From: Arcobacter sp. F2176
GTDB taxonomy: Bacteria; Campylobacterota; Campylobacteria; Campylobacterales; Arcobacteraceae
DNA length: 64,000 bases
Direction of reading: 5' to 3'
NCBI RefSeq assembly: GCF_004116465.1
Contig: NZ_PDJV01000006.1
Span: forward strand, 117,554-181,553
The notes below the pieces were generated by a model. It searched no databases and was not told the origin of the DNA. It was given only the letters and a program-made list of their open reading frames with translations. The translations under genes were made by a program, and so were the position numbers. This document shows, in pieces, positions 27,297 through 35,988 of this stretch. Position 1 is the first letter of the stretch; every line of letters begins with the position of its first letter.

Positions 27297-29426
27297 ATGA
27301 TTGGAAGAAAGATATTTGGGAACTTAAGTATTTTCAAAAAGTTATTATCGATAGGTATATTGACATTTTTTGCAATTGCTTCCTTAAGTGCTTATTTTAT
27401 AGTTAATCAAAAAAATGTAATGTTAATGGAGAAAAAAGCAAAATTAACTAATCTTGTAGAGATGTCATATAGTTTAGTTGACAATGAGTATCAGCAATTC
27501 AAAGATGGTAAAATCGATGAAAAGACTGCAAAAGAAAATGCAAAAGAATTATTAAAAAAGTTAAGATTTGACAAAACGAATTATGTTTTTATAAATAATG
27601 ATTCAGAAGAAACACCAAAAATTATAATGCATCCAATAGATGAGTCCTTAGTTAATACTACGCTTGAGGATAAAAAATATGACAATGCCTTTAGTATAGA
27701 GTATGGAAATAAAGTTGACAAACTTGATAACATGAATATGTTTAAAGCTTTTGCAAAAGTTGCCAATGAAAATGGAAATGGTTTTATAAAATATACTTGG
27801 CCAAAAGCGTCTGGTAACGAACTTGTGCCTAAACTATCTTATTTACAAAAATTTGATCAATGGGGTTGGGTTATTGGAACTGGAATTTATATTGATGATA
27901 TTGATGCAGACTTTAATGATAATATAATTAAAGCAGCTGGAATTATTCTAATTATTTTAATTATCTTATTTAGTACATTTTCTATGGTTAGTAAAGATAT
28001 TGTTTCAAAAGTAAAGTTATTAAATGAAAATGTCGAAAACTTTTTTGCCTTTTTAAATAGAGAGAAAGATGAAATAAACTTTACACCTATTACTTGTAAA
28101 GATGAATTTGGTCATATGTCTAGAATTGTAAGTAGAAATATTGAAAAAACTAAAATTGGAATTGAAGAAGATCGAAAATTAATTGATGAAACCATATTAG
28201 TATTAAGTGAATTTGAACAAGGTGATCTATGTCAAAGACTAAATTCTAATGTTAAAAATCCATCACTTTCACAGTTAAAAAATGTATTAAATAGTATGGC
28301 ACAAAATCTTGAAAATAATATAGATAAAGTTCTTAATGTACTTGAAGAGTATACTCATTATAACTATTTAAATAAAGTAAGTACAAATGATATTAAAAAA
28401 GATTTATTAAAACTTGCCAATGGAGTAAATGATTTAGGGACTTCAATTACAAATATTTTATCTGAAAATAAAGTAAATGGATTAACTCTAGATAGTGGTT
28501 CGGATATATTATTATCTAATATGAATAAATTAAATCTAAGTTCTAACGAAGCAGCAGCCTCATTAGAAGAAACAGCAGCTGCATTAGAAGAAGTAACAGG
28601 TAATGTTCGAAGTAATACAGATAATATTGCAAAAATGGCTCAATTATCAAATGCTGTTACAAAATCAGTAAATGAGGGTGAAGAATTAGCAAATAAAACT
28701 ACTATTGCAATGGAAGAGATTAATACACAAGTTACTTCAATACATGAAGCGATAACAGTAATTGATCAAATTGCTTTTCAAACAAATATCTTATCACTTA
28801 ATGCAGCAGTAGAAGCAGCAACTGCTGGAGAAGCTGGAAAAGGATTTGCTGTAGTTGCAGGGGAAGTTCGAAATCTAGCAACAAGAAGTGCAGAAGCAGC
28901 AAAAGAGATAAAAAATATAGTTGAAAGGGCAACCAACAAAGCAAATGAAGGTAAAGATATCGCTACGAATATGATTAATGGATATGAAAACCTTAATGGA
29001 AATATTACTCATACAATTAACTTAATATCAGATATAGAAATGGCAAGTAAAGAGCAATTAGATGGAGTAGAACAAATAAATGCTGCTATTAATAATCTAG
29101 ATAGACAAACACAAGAAAATGCTTCAATAGCATCGGAAACAAATAATATTGCTATGGCTACCCATGAAATTTCTAAATTAATTGTAAGTAATGCAAATGC
29201 TAAAGAATTTGCTGGCAAAGATACTCTAAAAGGAAAAGATATAAATAGTATCTTGTTAAATAAAAGTGCATCAAAAGAGCAAAAAGTTAATAATCAGAAA
29301 AAATCAGTTAACACATTAAATAATAAGAGTGAAACAAAAACTGAAAAAGTTGAAAAGAAAGAAACAACATCAAATAAAATTATAACTCCAGCTAAATCAA
29401 ATGATGATGAATGGGAGAGTTTTTAA
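27297..29426 (+). CDS. Methyl-accepting chemotaxis protein with Cache sensor domain
   Basis: The 709-aa receptor has a membrane helix at about 15-35, a periplasmic Cache domain (about 38-205, including [10 protein letters not shown] and [16 protein letters not shown]), a second helix at about 212-232 and a long cytoplasmic part. The signalling hairpin contains [19 protein letters not shown] and [18 protein letters not shown]. The C-terminal tail of about 70 residues is lysine-rich and ends DDEWESF. The ligand is unknown; Cache domains in this phylum often bind small carboxylates or amino acids. Confidence 0.93.
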   Translation: MIGRKIFGNLSIFKKLLSIGILTFFAIASLSAYFIVNQKNVMLMEKKAKLTNLVEMSYSLVDNEYQQFKDGKIDEKTAKENAKELLKKLRFDKTNYVFINNDSEETPKIIMHPIDESLVNTTLEDKKYDNAFSIEYGNKVDKLDNMNMFKAFAKVANENGNGFIKYTWPKASGNELVPKLSYLQKFDQWGWVIGTGIYIDDIDADFNDNIIKAAGIILIILIILFSTFSMVSKDIVSKVKLLNENVENFFAFLNREKDEINFTPITCKDEFGHMSRIVSRNIEKTKIGIEEDRKLIDETILVLSEFEQGDLCQRLNSNVKNPSLSQLKNVLNSMAQNLENNIDKVLNVLEEYTHYNYLNKVSTNDIKKDLLKLANGVNDLGTSITNILSENKVNGLTLDSGSDILLSNMNKLNLSSNEAAASLEETAAALEEVTGNVRSNTDNIAKMAQLSNAVTKSVNEGEELANKTTIAMEEINTQVTSIHEAITVIDQIAFQTNILSLNAAVEAATAGEAGKGFAVVAGEVRNLATRSAEAAKEIKNIVERATNKANEGKDIATNMINGYENLNGNITHTINLISDIEMASKEQLDGVEQINAAINNLDRQTQENASIASETNNIAMATHEISKLIVSNANAKEFAGKDTLKGKDINSILLNKSASKEQKVNNQKKSVNTLNNKSETKTEKVEKKETTSNKIITPAKSNDDEWESF

Positions 29427-29466
29427 GAAGTTTGAGTAAAACTCAAACTTCTAATACTCTTTTTTT
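29426..29466 (+). terminator. Terminator after the chemotaxis receptor
   Basis: An 11-bp perfect stem (AGAAGTTTGAG at 29426-29436, CTCAAACTTCT at 29442-29452) around TAAAA is followed after a few bases by a T-run. Confidence 0.85.
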
Positions 29467-29469
29467 ATA

Positions 29470-29499
29470 TTTATATATCAATATATCTTGATATATAAA
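29470..29499 (+). promoter_or_regulatory. ArsR operator of the arsenic operon
   Basis: TTTATATATCAA and TTGATATATAAA are exact 12-bp inverted repeats with a 6-bp spacer, giving the ATCAA-N6-TTGAT core found in operators of ArsR/SmtB repressors. It lies 40-70 bp upstream of arsR, where bound repressor would cover the promoter. Confidence 0.75.
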
Positions 29500-29539
29500 T
29501 ATAAATATGATACAATTTCAAAAATAGCAAAGGACTAGC

Positions 29540-29848
29540 TTGGAATATTTTTTAAATACAATAGGTTCAATAAATGATGAAACACGAATTAAGATTTTAA
29601 GATTCATAGATATAAATGGTGAAGTTTGTGTATGTGATATAGAAACTTCATTTGACATGATTCAATCAAGAGTATCAAGACACCTAAAGATTTTAAAAGA
29701 TGGTGGTTTTTTAAATCTAAGAAGAGAAGGGCGATGGGCATATTATAGTATTAGAACTCCAATGGATATGTTTAGACAATCAATTATTAAAGAGATAAGT
29801 TACTTGGAATTAGACATTCCAACATTAGAAAAAGGGTGTGAAGTATGA
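29540..29848 (+). CDS. arsR: ArsR family arsenite-responsive repressor
   Basis: The 102-aa winged-HTH protein represses the operon until arsenite binds. The metal-site motif EVCVCDIE at about 28-35 matches the ELCVCDL motif of ArsR. The recognition region is QSRVSRHLKILKDGGF. The start is TTG at 29540 with AAGGA 5 bp upstream; no in-frame ATG fits. The stop overlaps the arsB start by 4 bp. Confidence 0.92.
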   Translation: MEYFLNTIGSINDETRIKILRFIDINGEVCVCDIETSFDMIQSRVSRHLKILKDGGFLNLRREGRWAYYSIRTPMDMFRQSIIKEISYLELDIPTLEKGCEV

Positions 29849-31098
29849 TTTTATCAATATCTATTTTTTTAATAACTTTAATATTTGTAATTTGGCAACC
29901 AAAGGGATTACAAATAGGAACAACAGCTGTAATTGGAGCAATAGTTGCTTTAGTTTTACAAGTGGTTAGTTTAGATGATGTTTTAGTAGTGACAGGAATT
30001 GTTTGGGATGCTACTTTAGCTTTTATTGGAATCATTATTTTATCTATGGTTTTAGATGAAATAGGATTTTTTGAGTGGTGTGCAATCAAAATGGCAAAAC
30101 TATCAAAGGGAAATGGACATTTAATGTTTGTTTATGCCTTAGTTCTTGGTTCTTTTGTATCAGCACTATTTGCAAATGATGGAGCAGCCCTTATTTTAAC
30201 TCCTATTTTATTAGCAAAAATGAGAATTTTAAAGTTAAATGCCAAAACAATTTTAGCCTTTTTATTAGCTGGTGGATTTATAAGTGATAGTGCTTCTTTA
30301 CCTTTTGTATTTTCAAATCTTACAAATATAGTAACAGCAAACTATTTTAATATAGGATTTATTCAATATCTATCAAATATGCTTATTCCTTATATTGTTA
30401 GTACTTTTGTTTCAATTATTGTTTTATGGTTAGTCTTACGAAATGATATTCCAAAAATAATAGATACTAGCTTACTTAAAAATCCAGATGATGTTTTAAA
30501 AAATAAGATGTTATTTAAATTTTCTTGGTTTTTCTTAGCTTTACTTTTAGTTGGTTATTTTATAGGAGATAGATATGATTTACCAATCTCACTTTTTGCC
30601 TTAGGTGGCGCTCTTATATTTTTAGGTATCGCTAGTTATACAAAATCTGCTCGTGCTTGGCTTACAATAAAAACTGCACCTTGGCAGGTTGTTTGGTTTA
30701 GTATTGGACTATATATAGTTGTTTATGGTTTAAAAAATGCAGGACTTACTGATTATTTAACTGTTATTTTAAAAGATTTAAGTACTCATAGTGATTTTGT
30801 AGCAGTGATGGGAACAGGATTTATCAGTGCCTTTTTAAGTGCTATTATGAATAACATGCCAACTGTTATGATAATGGATATAGCACTACATGATGTAGGA
30901 AATCAAACTTTAGCTTATGCGAATATTGTAGGATGTAACTTAGGACCAAAGATGACACCATTTGGTTCCCTAGCAACTTTACTTTGGCTTCATGTTTTAA
31001 GTCAAAAGGGAGTGAAAATTGGATTTTGGCAATATAGTAAATTTGGGCTTATAGTAACGCCACCTGTACTATTTATAGTTTTATTAACACTAATATAA
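29845..31098 (+). CDS. arsB: Arsenite efflux permease ArsB
   Basis: The 417-aa inner-membrane transporter (about 11-12 helices) pumps arsenite or antimonite out of the cell. It belongs to the ArsB/NhaD ion-transporter superfamily, with conserved FANDGAALILTPI near 110-122, SLPFVFSNLTNIV and the second repeat AIMNNMPTVMIM. The length is typical for ArsB. It is coupled to arsR and followed 12 bp later by arsC. Confidence 0.92.
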   Translation: MILSISIFLITLIFVIWQPKGLQIGTTAVIGAIVALVLQVVSLDDVLVVTGIVWDATLAFIGIIILSMVLDEIGFFEWCAIKMAKLSKGNGHLMFVYALVLGSFVSALFANDGAALILTPILLAKMRILKLNAKTILAFLLAGGFISDSASLPFVFSNLTNIVTANYFNIGFIQYLSNMLIPYIVSTFVSIIVLWLVLRNDIPKIIDTSLLKNPDDVLKNKMLFKFSWFFLALLLVGYFIGDRYDLPISLFALGGALIFLGIASYTKSARAWLTIKTAPWQVVWFSIGLYIVVYGLKNAGLTDYLTVILKDLSTHSDFVAVMGTGFISAFLSAIMNNMPTVMIMDIALHDVGNQTLAYANIVGCNLGPKMTPFGSLATLLWLHVLSQKGVKIGFWQYSKFGLIVTPPVLFIVLLTLI

Positions 31099-31110
31099 AA
31101 GGAAAAAATA

Positions 31111-31512
31111 ATGAATAAAAAAGTATTAATTTTGTGTACAGGAAATTCTTGTAGAAGTATAATCGCTGAAGCTTTGGTAAATAGTAAACTTGAAGGAATC
31201 AGTGCTGATAGTTCTGGTGTAAAAGCTAGTGGAAAAGTCAATGCAAATGCAAAAAAACTACTTGAAGATAAAGGTATGTGGAAAGAGGAGTATCATTCTA
31301 AGACTTTAGATACAGTTATTGACAATGAGTATGATTTGATAATTACTGTTTGTGATCATGCAAATGAGACTTGTCCTATGTTTCCAAAACCTGTTAAAAA
31401 AATACATGTAGGTTTTGAAGATCCAGATGGAAAAGGTTTTGAAGCTTTTGAAAGTACTTTTAAAGAAATAGATGAGGTTTTATTACCTAAAATCATCGAG
31501 GCTTTGAAATAG
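31111..31512 (+). CDS. arsC: Thioredoxin-type arsenate reductase ArsC
   Basis: This 133-aa enzyme reduces arsenate to arsenite, which ArsB then exports. It is the low-molecular-weight-phosphatase-fold type (Staphylococcus pI258 ArsC): nucleophile loop CTGNSCRS at 9-16, and the relay cysteines C81 and C88 in CDHANETC, matching C10, C82 and C89 of that protein. Thioredoxin is the expected electron donor. The next gene starts right after its stop codon. Confidence 0.95.
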   Translation: MNKKVLILCTGNSCRSIIAEALVNSKLEGISADSSGVKASGKVNANAKKLLEDKGMWKEEYHSKTLDTVIDNEYDLIITVCDHANETCPMFPKPVKKIHVGFEDPDGKGFEAFESTFKEIDEVLLPKIIEALK

Positions 31513-32472
31513 ATGTTTTATTATTGGGAAAAGTTAGTTGATTTTTTTGTTTATAGTTTTTTAGGTTTAAACAAAACAGACCACTTAGCAACTTCTCTTC
31601 ACTTTTTTATATTTGATACAATCAAAATATTTATATTATTAATAGTAATTATATTTTTAGTCTCATATTTAAGAACTTGGTTCAATGTAGAAAAAGTAAG
31701 AGCTTATCTGCAAGGTAAGTCAGAATTTACAGGAAATATTTTAGCAAGTCTTTTTGGAATCATAACTCCCTTTTGTTCATGTAGTGCTATTCCACTTTTT
31801 TTAGGATTTATACAAGCAAGAATTCCTTTAGGTGTTACATTTTCTTTTTTAATATCAGCTCCATTAAATAATGAAGTTGCTATTGCTATGTTATTTGGCT
31901 TATTTGGTTGGAAAATAACAGCTATATATATTGGTTTTGGGTTAGTTGTCGCTATAGTTGGAGGTTTTGTAATAGGAAAACTAAATATGGAAAAATATAT
32001 TTTGCTTGATATAAAGCCTATGGAAGGATGTTGCGAAAATCCAACTATAAGTTTTGAAGCAAAAGAAAGAGTAAAAGAGGCTTGGGATTATACTGTTGAC
32101 ATATTTAAAAAGATATATCTTTATGTGATAATAGGTGTAGGAATTGGAGCTTTTATTCATGGATATATTCCAACTGATTTTATTGCAAAATATACAGGTG
32201 GAGATGCTTGGTATACTGTACCGCTAGCTGTAATTTTGGGAATCCCGATGTACTCAAGCGCAGCTGGGGTAATGCCTTTAGTTGAAGTTCTAACTTCAAA
32301 AGGTATGCTTTTAGGAAGTGCTTTAGCTTTTATGATGGCTGTTACTTCACTATCTTTGCCAGAAGCTATGATATTAAAAAGAGTTTTACACACTAAATTG
32401 ATACTACTTTTTTTTAGTATTGTTGGTTTTGGGATAATTTTAGTTGGGTATGTTTTTAACAGTATCATCTAA
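31513..32472 (+). CDS. arsP: ArsP/UPF0718 family permease
   Basis: The 319-aa inner-membrane permease has about eight helices. The TPFCSCSAIPLFLGF motif (C88, C90) is the hallmark of the DUF318 family, repeated in degenerate form as GIPMYSSAAGVMPL. A Cys pair in EGCCENP (about 176) lies in the central loop. In Campylobacter the family member ArsP exports organic trivalent arsenicals, and the ars operon context supports that here. The start directly abuts the arsC stop. Confidence 0.78.
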   Translation: MFYYWEKLVDFFVYSFLGLNKTDHLATSLHFFIFDTIKIFILLIVIIFLVSYLRTWFNVEKVRAYLQGKSEFTGNILASLFGIITPFCSCSAIPLFLGFIQARIPLGVTFSFLISAPLNNEVAIAMLFGLFGWKITAIYIGFGLVVAIVGGFVIGKLNMEKYILLDIKPMEGCCENPTISFEAKERVKEAWDYTVDIFKKIYLYVIIGVGIGAFIHGYIPTDFIAKYTGGDAWYTVPLAVILGIPMYSSAAGVMPLVEVLTSKGMLLGSALAFMMAVTSLSLPEAMILKRVLHTKLILLFFSIVGFGIILVGYVFNSII

Positions 32473-32494
32473 AAAGTTTAGTGATAAATAAGGC

Positions 32495-32522
32495 TAATTA
32501 TTGTTTAATATAACAATAATTA
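32495..32522. promoter_or_regulatory. 11-bp inverted repeat upstream of the CoA-binding gene
   Basis: TAATTATTGTT and AACAATAATTA are exact inverted repeats with a 6-bp spacer, ending 14 bp before the next start. With no T-run after it, an operator is as likely as a terminator. The 11-6-11 layout resembles the 12-6-12 ArsR operator upstream, but the sequence differs. Confidence 0.4.
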
Positions 32523-32536
32523 CAAAAGGAACTAAT

Positions 32537-32965
32537 ATGGAGTGTGAATTTCCAACGGTTAATTCAAATAATGAAGAGATAAAAGAGATATTTAGTAATA
32601 CTAAAACAATAGCAATTGCAGGACTTTCTCCTGATACTAGTAAAGCTAGTAATATGGTTGCTAGGTATTTACAAAATGCTGGTTTTAAAATAGTACCAAT
32701 TTATCCAAAAGAAGAGACTATATTAGGTGAAAAGGTTTATAGAAGTTTAGAAGAGATACCTTTTAAAATAGACATGGTTGATATATTTAGAAAACCAGTT
32801 GCAATAGCTTCTGTTGTAGATGCTTGCATAAAAAGAGGAGATATTGATACTGTATGGACCCAGTTGGGGCTTGTAAATAATGAAGCTGCTAAAAAAGCAG
32901 AAGAATCAGGTATGAAAGTAGTACAAAATAAATGTACTAAAATAGAGCACGCGGCTCTGTTTTAA
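32537..32965 (+). CDS. CoA-binding domain protein (YccU-like)
   Basis: The 142-aa cytoplasmic protein is a stand-alone CoA_binding_2 (Rossmann-type) domain. Visible motifs are IAIAGLSPDTSKASNMVARY, a P-loop-like nucleotide region, KIVPIYPKE, and DTVWTQLGLVN. The biochemical role of this family is not settled. ATG at 32537 follows AAAAGGA. Its last 29 bp overlap the convergent histidine kinase gene. Confidence 0.8.
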   Translation: MECEFPTVNSNNEEIKEIFSNTKTIAIAGLSPDTSKASNMVARYLQNAGFKIVPIYPKEETILGEKVYRSLEEIPFKIDMVDIFRKPVAIASVVDACIKRGDIDTVWTQLGLVNNEAAKKAEESGMKVVQNKCTKIEHAALF

Positions 32966-34262
32966 GTTTACTTAGATGTTTTAAGTGTGGATTGTTTAGC
33001 AATTCTATTATTGCAACAGTTCCACTTTTATCATCTGTTCTATTTTTTAATGTAATATTAGCACCTAAAGCATCAGCTGCATTTTTTGCTAAAAATAATC
33101 CAAGTCCTGCACCACTTTCTTCCCCAAATCTCTTAAATGGAGCAAATAAATCCATAGATTCATCAATACCAATACCTTCATCAGTTATTGTTAATACGGC
33201 TTTATCATTTATTCTATCTAGTACTATTGCTATACTTTTATCTACGGGTGTAAATTTAATAGCATTTTGCATAAAGTTTTGTAGTATTTGATTAAATAGT
33301 GTAGGTTGAATAGAAGTATAAAAGTTATTTACACTTGCATAATATGTTATTGTTATTTTTTTCTCAGCACTTAACATTCTAAAGTCATTTGCTTTTCTTT
33401 TCATATATTGAACTAAATCTAACTCTTCTGCTTTTTCAAATTGAGCACCTTCTTGTCTACCTATATCTAAAATAGATGAAATCATTTTATTCATATCATT
33501 TATTTGTTGTATATTTAGTTTTAAAGTTTCTTGATATTTTTCTGGTTCTCTTTGCTTCATAAGAGTTACTTCATTTTTTAATTTCATAACAGCAAGAGGA
33601 GTTTTGAGCTCATGGGCAGCACCAACAAAAAGTTCTTTTTTAAACATAACAAAAGTCTGTATTCTATTTGTAAGTTTATTAATAGAGTTTGCCAATGGAT
33701 GAAATTCTATTGGTAGTCCATTTTTATCTATTTTTGTTAAATAGTTTTCATTCATATTTGATAATTTATCAGTTATTTGAATAATTGGTCTTAAAAGGGT
33801 CTTAGATACTGTAAATGCATATAAAACAACCATAATCAATCCACCAATAGAGAGTAATATTACATTATTAAATATCTTATTAAGCATTGAGATTGCATAG
33901 TCAACATTTTTTATTATTTTGATAAATTTGTGATTTTTAAGATCAAATGGATATAAGATTTCAATATAATATTTATCATCTTGTCGATAATCTTTGTATT
34001 TAACTTCTGTAAGATCTTCTATCGTAACAATATCTACAATAATTCCAGAGTTTGTAATAATATTAAAGTTATCTTCTGTTTGTTCGTTATTGACACTTAT
34101 TTGGTAGATGATTTTGGCATCATTGAAAAGACTTTCTTTGATACCTTCATAAATTGTAGCTTTTGTATAACCGTAAAATAAAAATGAAAGGGTGATTATA
34201 AAAAGTGAAGTAGCAATTATAAGTTTTTGATAAAATTGCTTATAAATGCTTTTGAAATTCAC
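32937..34262 (-). CDS. Sensor histidine kinase paired with the HsrA-like regulator
   Basis: The 441-aa kinase has helices at about 13-32 and 132-152 around a small periplasmic domain, a HAMP-like linker, a HisKA domain with H217 in AAHELKTPLAVMK, and HATPase motifs NFMQNAIKF, DEGIGI and GAGLGL. It lies 17 bp downstream of the regulator gene on the same strand, so the two form an operon. Its signal is unknown. The 3' end overlaps the convergent CoA-binding gene by 29 bp. Confidence 0.9.
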   Translation of the reverse strand: MNFKSIYKQFYQKLIIATSLFIITLSFLFYGYTKATIYEGIKESLFNDAKIIYQISVNNEQTEDNFNIITNSGIIVDIVTIEDLTEVKYKDYRQDDKYYIEILYPFDLKNHKFIKIIKNVDYAISMLNKIFNNVILLSIGGLIMVVLYAFTVSKTLLRPIIQITDKLSNMNENYLTKIDKNGLPIEFHPLANSINKLTNRIQTFVMFKKELFVGAAHELKTPLAVMKLKNEVTLMKQREPEKYQETLKLNIQQINDMNKMISSILDIGRQEGAQFEKAEELDLVQYMKRKANDFRMLSAEKKITITYYASVNNFYTSIQPTLFNQILQNFMQNAIKFTPVDKSIAIVLDRINDKAVLTITDEGIGIDESMDLFAPFKRFGEESGAGLGLFLAKNAADALGANITLKNRTDDKSGTVAIIELLNNPHLKHLSKLKTEPRALF

Positions 34263-34279
34263 TTTTTAATTCTCTTTAA

Positions 34280-34966
34280 TTAAGCTGTAGGTTCGTCATC
34301 AGTATTTGGATAACAGAATCTATAACCTCTTCTTCTAATTGTTTCAATTGTAGAGATATTTAATGGTTTGTCCATTTTTTGTCTAATTTGATTGATTGCA
34401 ACTTCAATAACATTTGGAGTAACTAATTCTGGTTCTTCCCAAATAGCATCAAGTAATTGTTCTTTTGAAACAATTTGATCTCTATGTCTTGCTAAGTGAG
34501 TTAATACTTCAAAAGGTTTACCTTTTAATTCAATCTCTTCACCAGCATAAAGAATTTTTTCTTCATCAGGATTGATTGATAATTCATCAATTTCAATTAT
34601 ATTTGTTCCACCAAATCTTAATCTTGCTTCAATTCTTGCAAGTAAGATATCAAAATCAAATGGTTTTTTAATATAATCATCAGCACCTGCTTTTAATGCT
34701 TCGATTTCACTATCTTTATCATCTCTTGCTGAGATAATAACAACTGCTGTTCTGCTACTTCTGTTTTTAACAATTTTACATAACTCAATTCCATCACCAT
34801 CTGGTAACATCCAGTCTGTTAATATTAAGTCATAATTTCTGATATCTATAAAATATTCTGCATCTTTATAGTTTTCTGCTGAGTCAACTTGATAACCAAA
34901 ATCAGTCAAGCCCTCTTGCAGTGTTCTGTTAAGCGTAATTTCATCTTCGATAATTAAAATTCTCAT
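34280..34966 (-). CDS. hsrA: OmpR/PhoB family response regulator, HsrA/CosR-type
   Basis: The 228-aa regulator has a canonical receiver (acidic pocket at EDE 7-9, phospho-acceptor D51 in LTDWMLPDGDG, K101 in IKKPFD) and a winged-helix domain. The C-terminal half reads LTHLARHRDQIVSKEQLLDA and then VTPNVIEVAINQIRQKMDKP, which I recognise as near-identical to Helicobacter pylori HsrA (HP1043) and Campylobacter CosR. Those relatives are essential orphan regulators with degenerate or bypassed phosphorylation. Here the receiver is complete and a kinase follows. Confidence 0.87.
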   Translation of the reverse strand: MRILIIEDEITLNRTLQEGLTDFGYQVDSAENYKDAEYFIDIRNYDLILTDWMLPDGDGIELCKIVKNRSSRTAVVIISARDDKDSEIEALKAGADDYIKKPFDFDILLARIEARLRFGGTNIIEIDELSINPDEEKILYAGEEIELKGKPFEVLTHLARHRDQIVSKEQLLDAIWEEPELVTPNVIEVAINQIRQKMDKPLNISTIETIRRRGYRFCYPNTDDEPTA

Positions 34967-34988
34967 TTATGTCCCTTACTTTCTTATG

Positions 34989-35004
34989 TTAAACTTAAGT
35001 TTAA
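34989..35004. promoter_or_regulatory. 16-bp palindrome upstream of the HsrA-like gene
   Basis: TTAAACTTAAGTTTAA is a perfect palindrome 23 bp upstream of the regulator start, in the region divergent to the PPIase gene. Its position suits autoregulation by the HsrA-like protein, though that is inference. Confidence 0.4.
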
Positions 35005-35165
35005 TTTAATTTTCGCGAATTATATCATAAATAATTTCAAATTTAAAGGGTTTTTAAGGAAAATTACTAAATTTCTTTTTAGGGCACATATATATGATGG
35101 GTCATTAACTATATATTAATAAAAAATTGGTAAAATATCTTTTATAACTAATTTAAGGATTTTAT

Positions 35166-35975
35166 ATGAGAAAAACGATTTTAAGTATTGTTACAGCTTT
35201 CGCATTGACAGCTACAACATTAAGTGCAGCTGAAACTTTCGCATCTGTTAATGGTGAAGATGTAACAACACAAGATGTTGCGCAACTTTTAAGAGGACAA
35301 AATGTTCAATTTGAAAATCTTCCAAAAGAGACAAAAGATAAAGTTATTAGTCAATTAATTGAAAAAAAACTATTAACACAAAAAGCTGTTAAAAGTGGTA
35401 TAGAAAAAGATGAAAAATATAAAGATGCATTGTCAAAAATTAAAGAAGACTTAGCATTAGAATTATGGATGCAAAAAGAGTATTCAAAAGTAAAAGCAAC
35501 TGATGCAGAAGAAAAAAGTTTTTATGATAAGAACAAAGAGAAGTTCAAAACACCTGATACTTTAGAAGCTAGTCATATTTTAGTTAAAACTGAAAAAGAA
35601 GCTAATGATGTTATTGCAAAACTAAATATTGCAAAAAATAAAAAAGGTTCGTTTGAAGAGTTAGCAAAAAAATTCTCAATAGGACCAACAAAAACAAAAG
35701 GTGGATATTTAGGAAAATTCCAAGCTAAACAAATGGTACCTGAGTTTTCAGAAGCTGCTTTAAAGTTAAAAAAAGGAGAATACACTAAAAAACCAGTTAA
35801 AACTCAATTTGGTTATCATGTAATTTATTTAGAGAACAAAGAAATCTCAAAAGTGTTACCTTTTGATAAAGTAAAAGATAACATAGAAAAATTAATTGTT
35901 CAAGAAAAATATGCCAAAATTATAAAAGAAGAAGTTGCAAAACTTAAAAAAGATGCAAAAATAATTATTAAGTAA
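35166..35975 (+). CDS. Periplasmic peptidyl-prolyl isomerase, PEB4/Cbf2-like
   Basis: The 269-aa SurA-like foldase has a signal peptide ending LSAAE (about residue 22), an N-terminal chaperone domain (VNGEDVTTQDVAQLLRGQ) and a parvulin domain at about 130-225 (ASHILVKTEKEAND, then GGYLGKF and FGYHVIYLE). It helps outer-membrane proteins fold. In Campylobacter the homologue PEB4 also sits immediately upstream of fba, so this gene pair is conserved. Confidence 0.9.
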   Translation: MRKTILSIVTAFALTATTLSAAETFASVNGEDVTTQDVAQLLRGQNVQFENLPKETKDKVISQLIEKKLLTQKAVKSGIEKDEKYKDALSKIKEDLALELWMQKEYSKVKATDAEEKSFYDKNKEKFKTPDTLEASHILVKTEKEANDVIAKLNIAKNKKGSFEELAKKFSIGPTKTKGGYLGKFQAKQMVPEFSEAALKLKKGEYTKKPVKTQFGYHVIYLENKEISKVLPFDKVKDNIEKLIVQEKYAKIIKEEVAKLKKDAKIIIK

Positions 35976-35988
35976 TAGGAGAAAAAAT

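Noticed and set aside
29470..29499. The ATCAA/TTGAT repeat before arsR as an FNR site
   Set aside because: The half-sites are in the opposite order with a 6-bp spacer, which fits ArsR, not TTGAT-N4-ATCAA.
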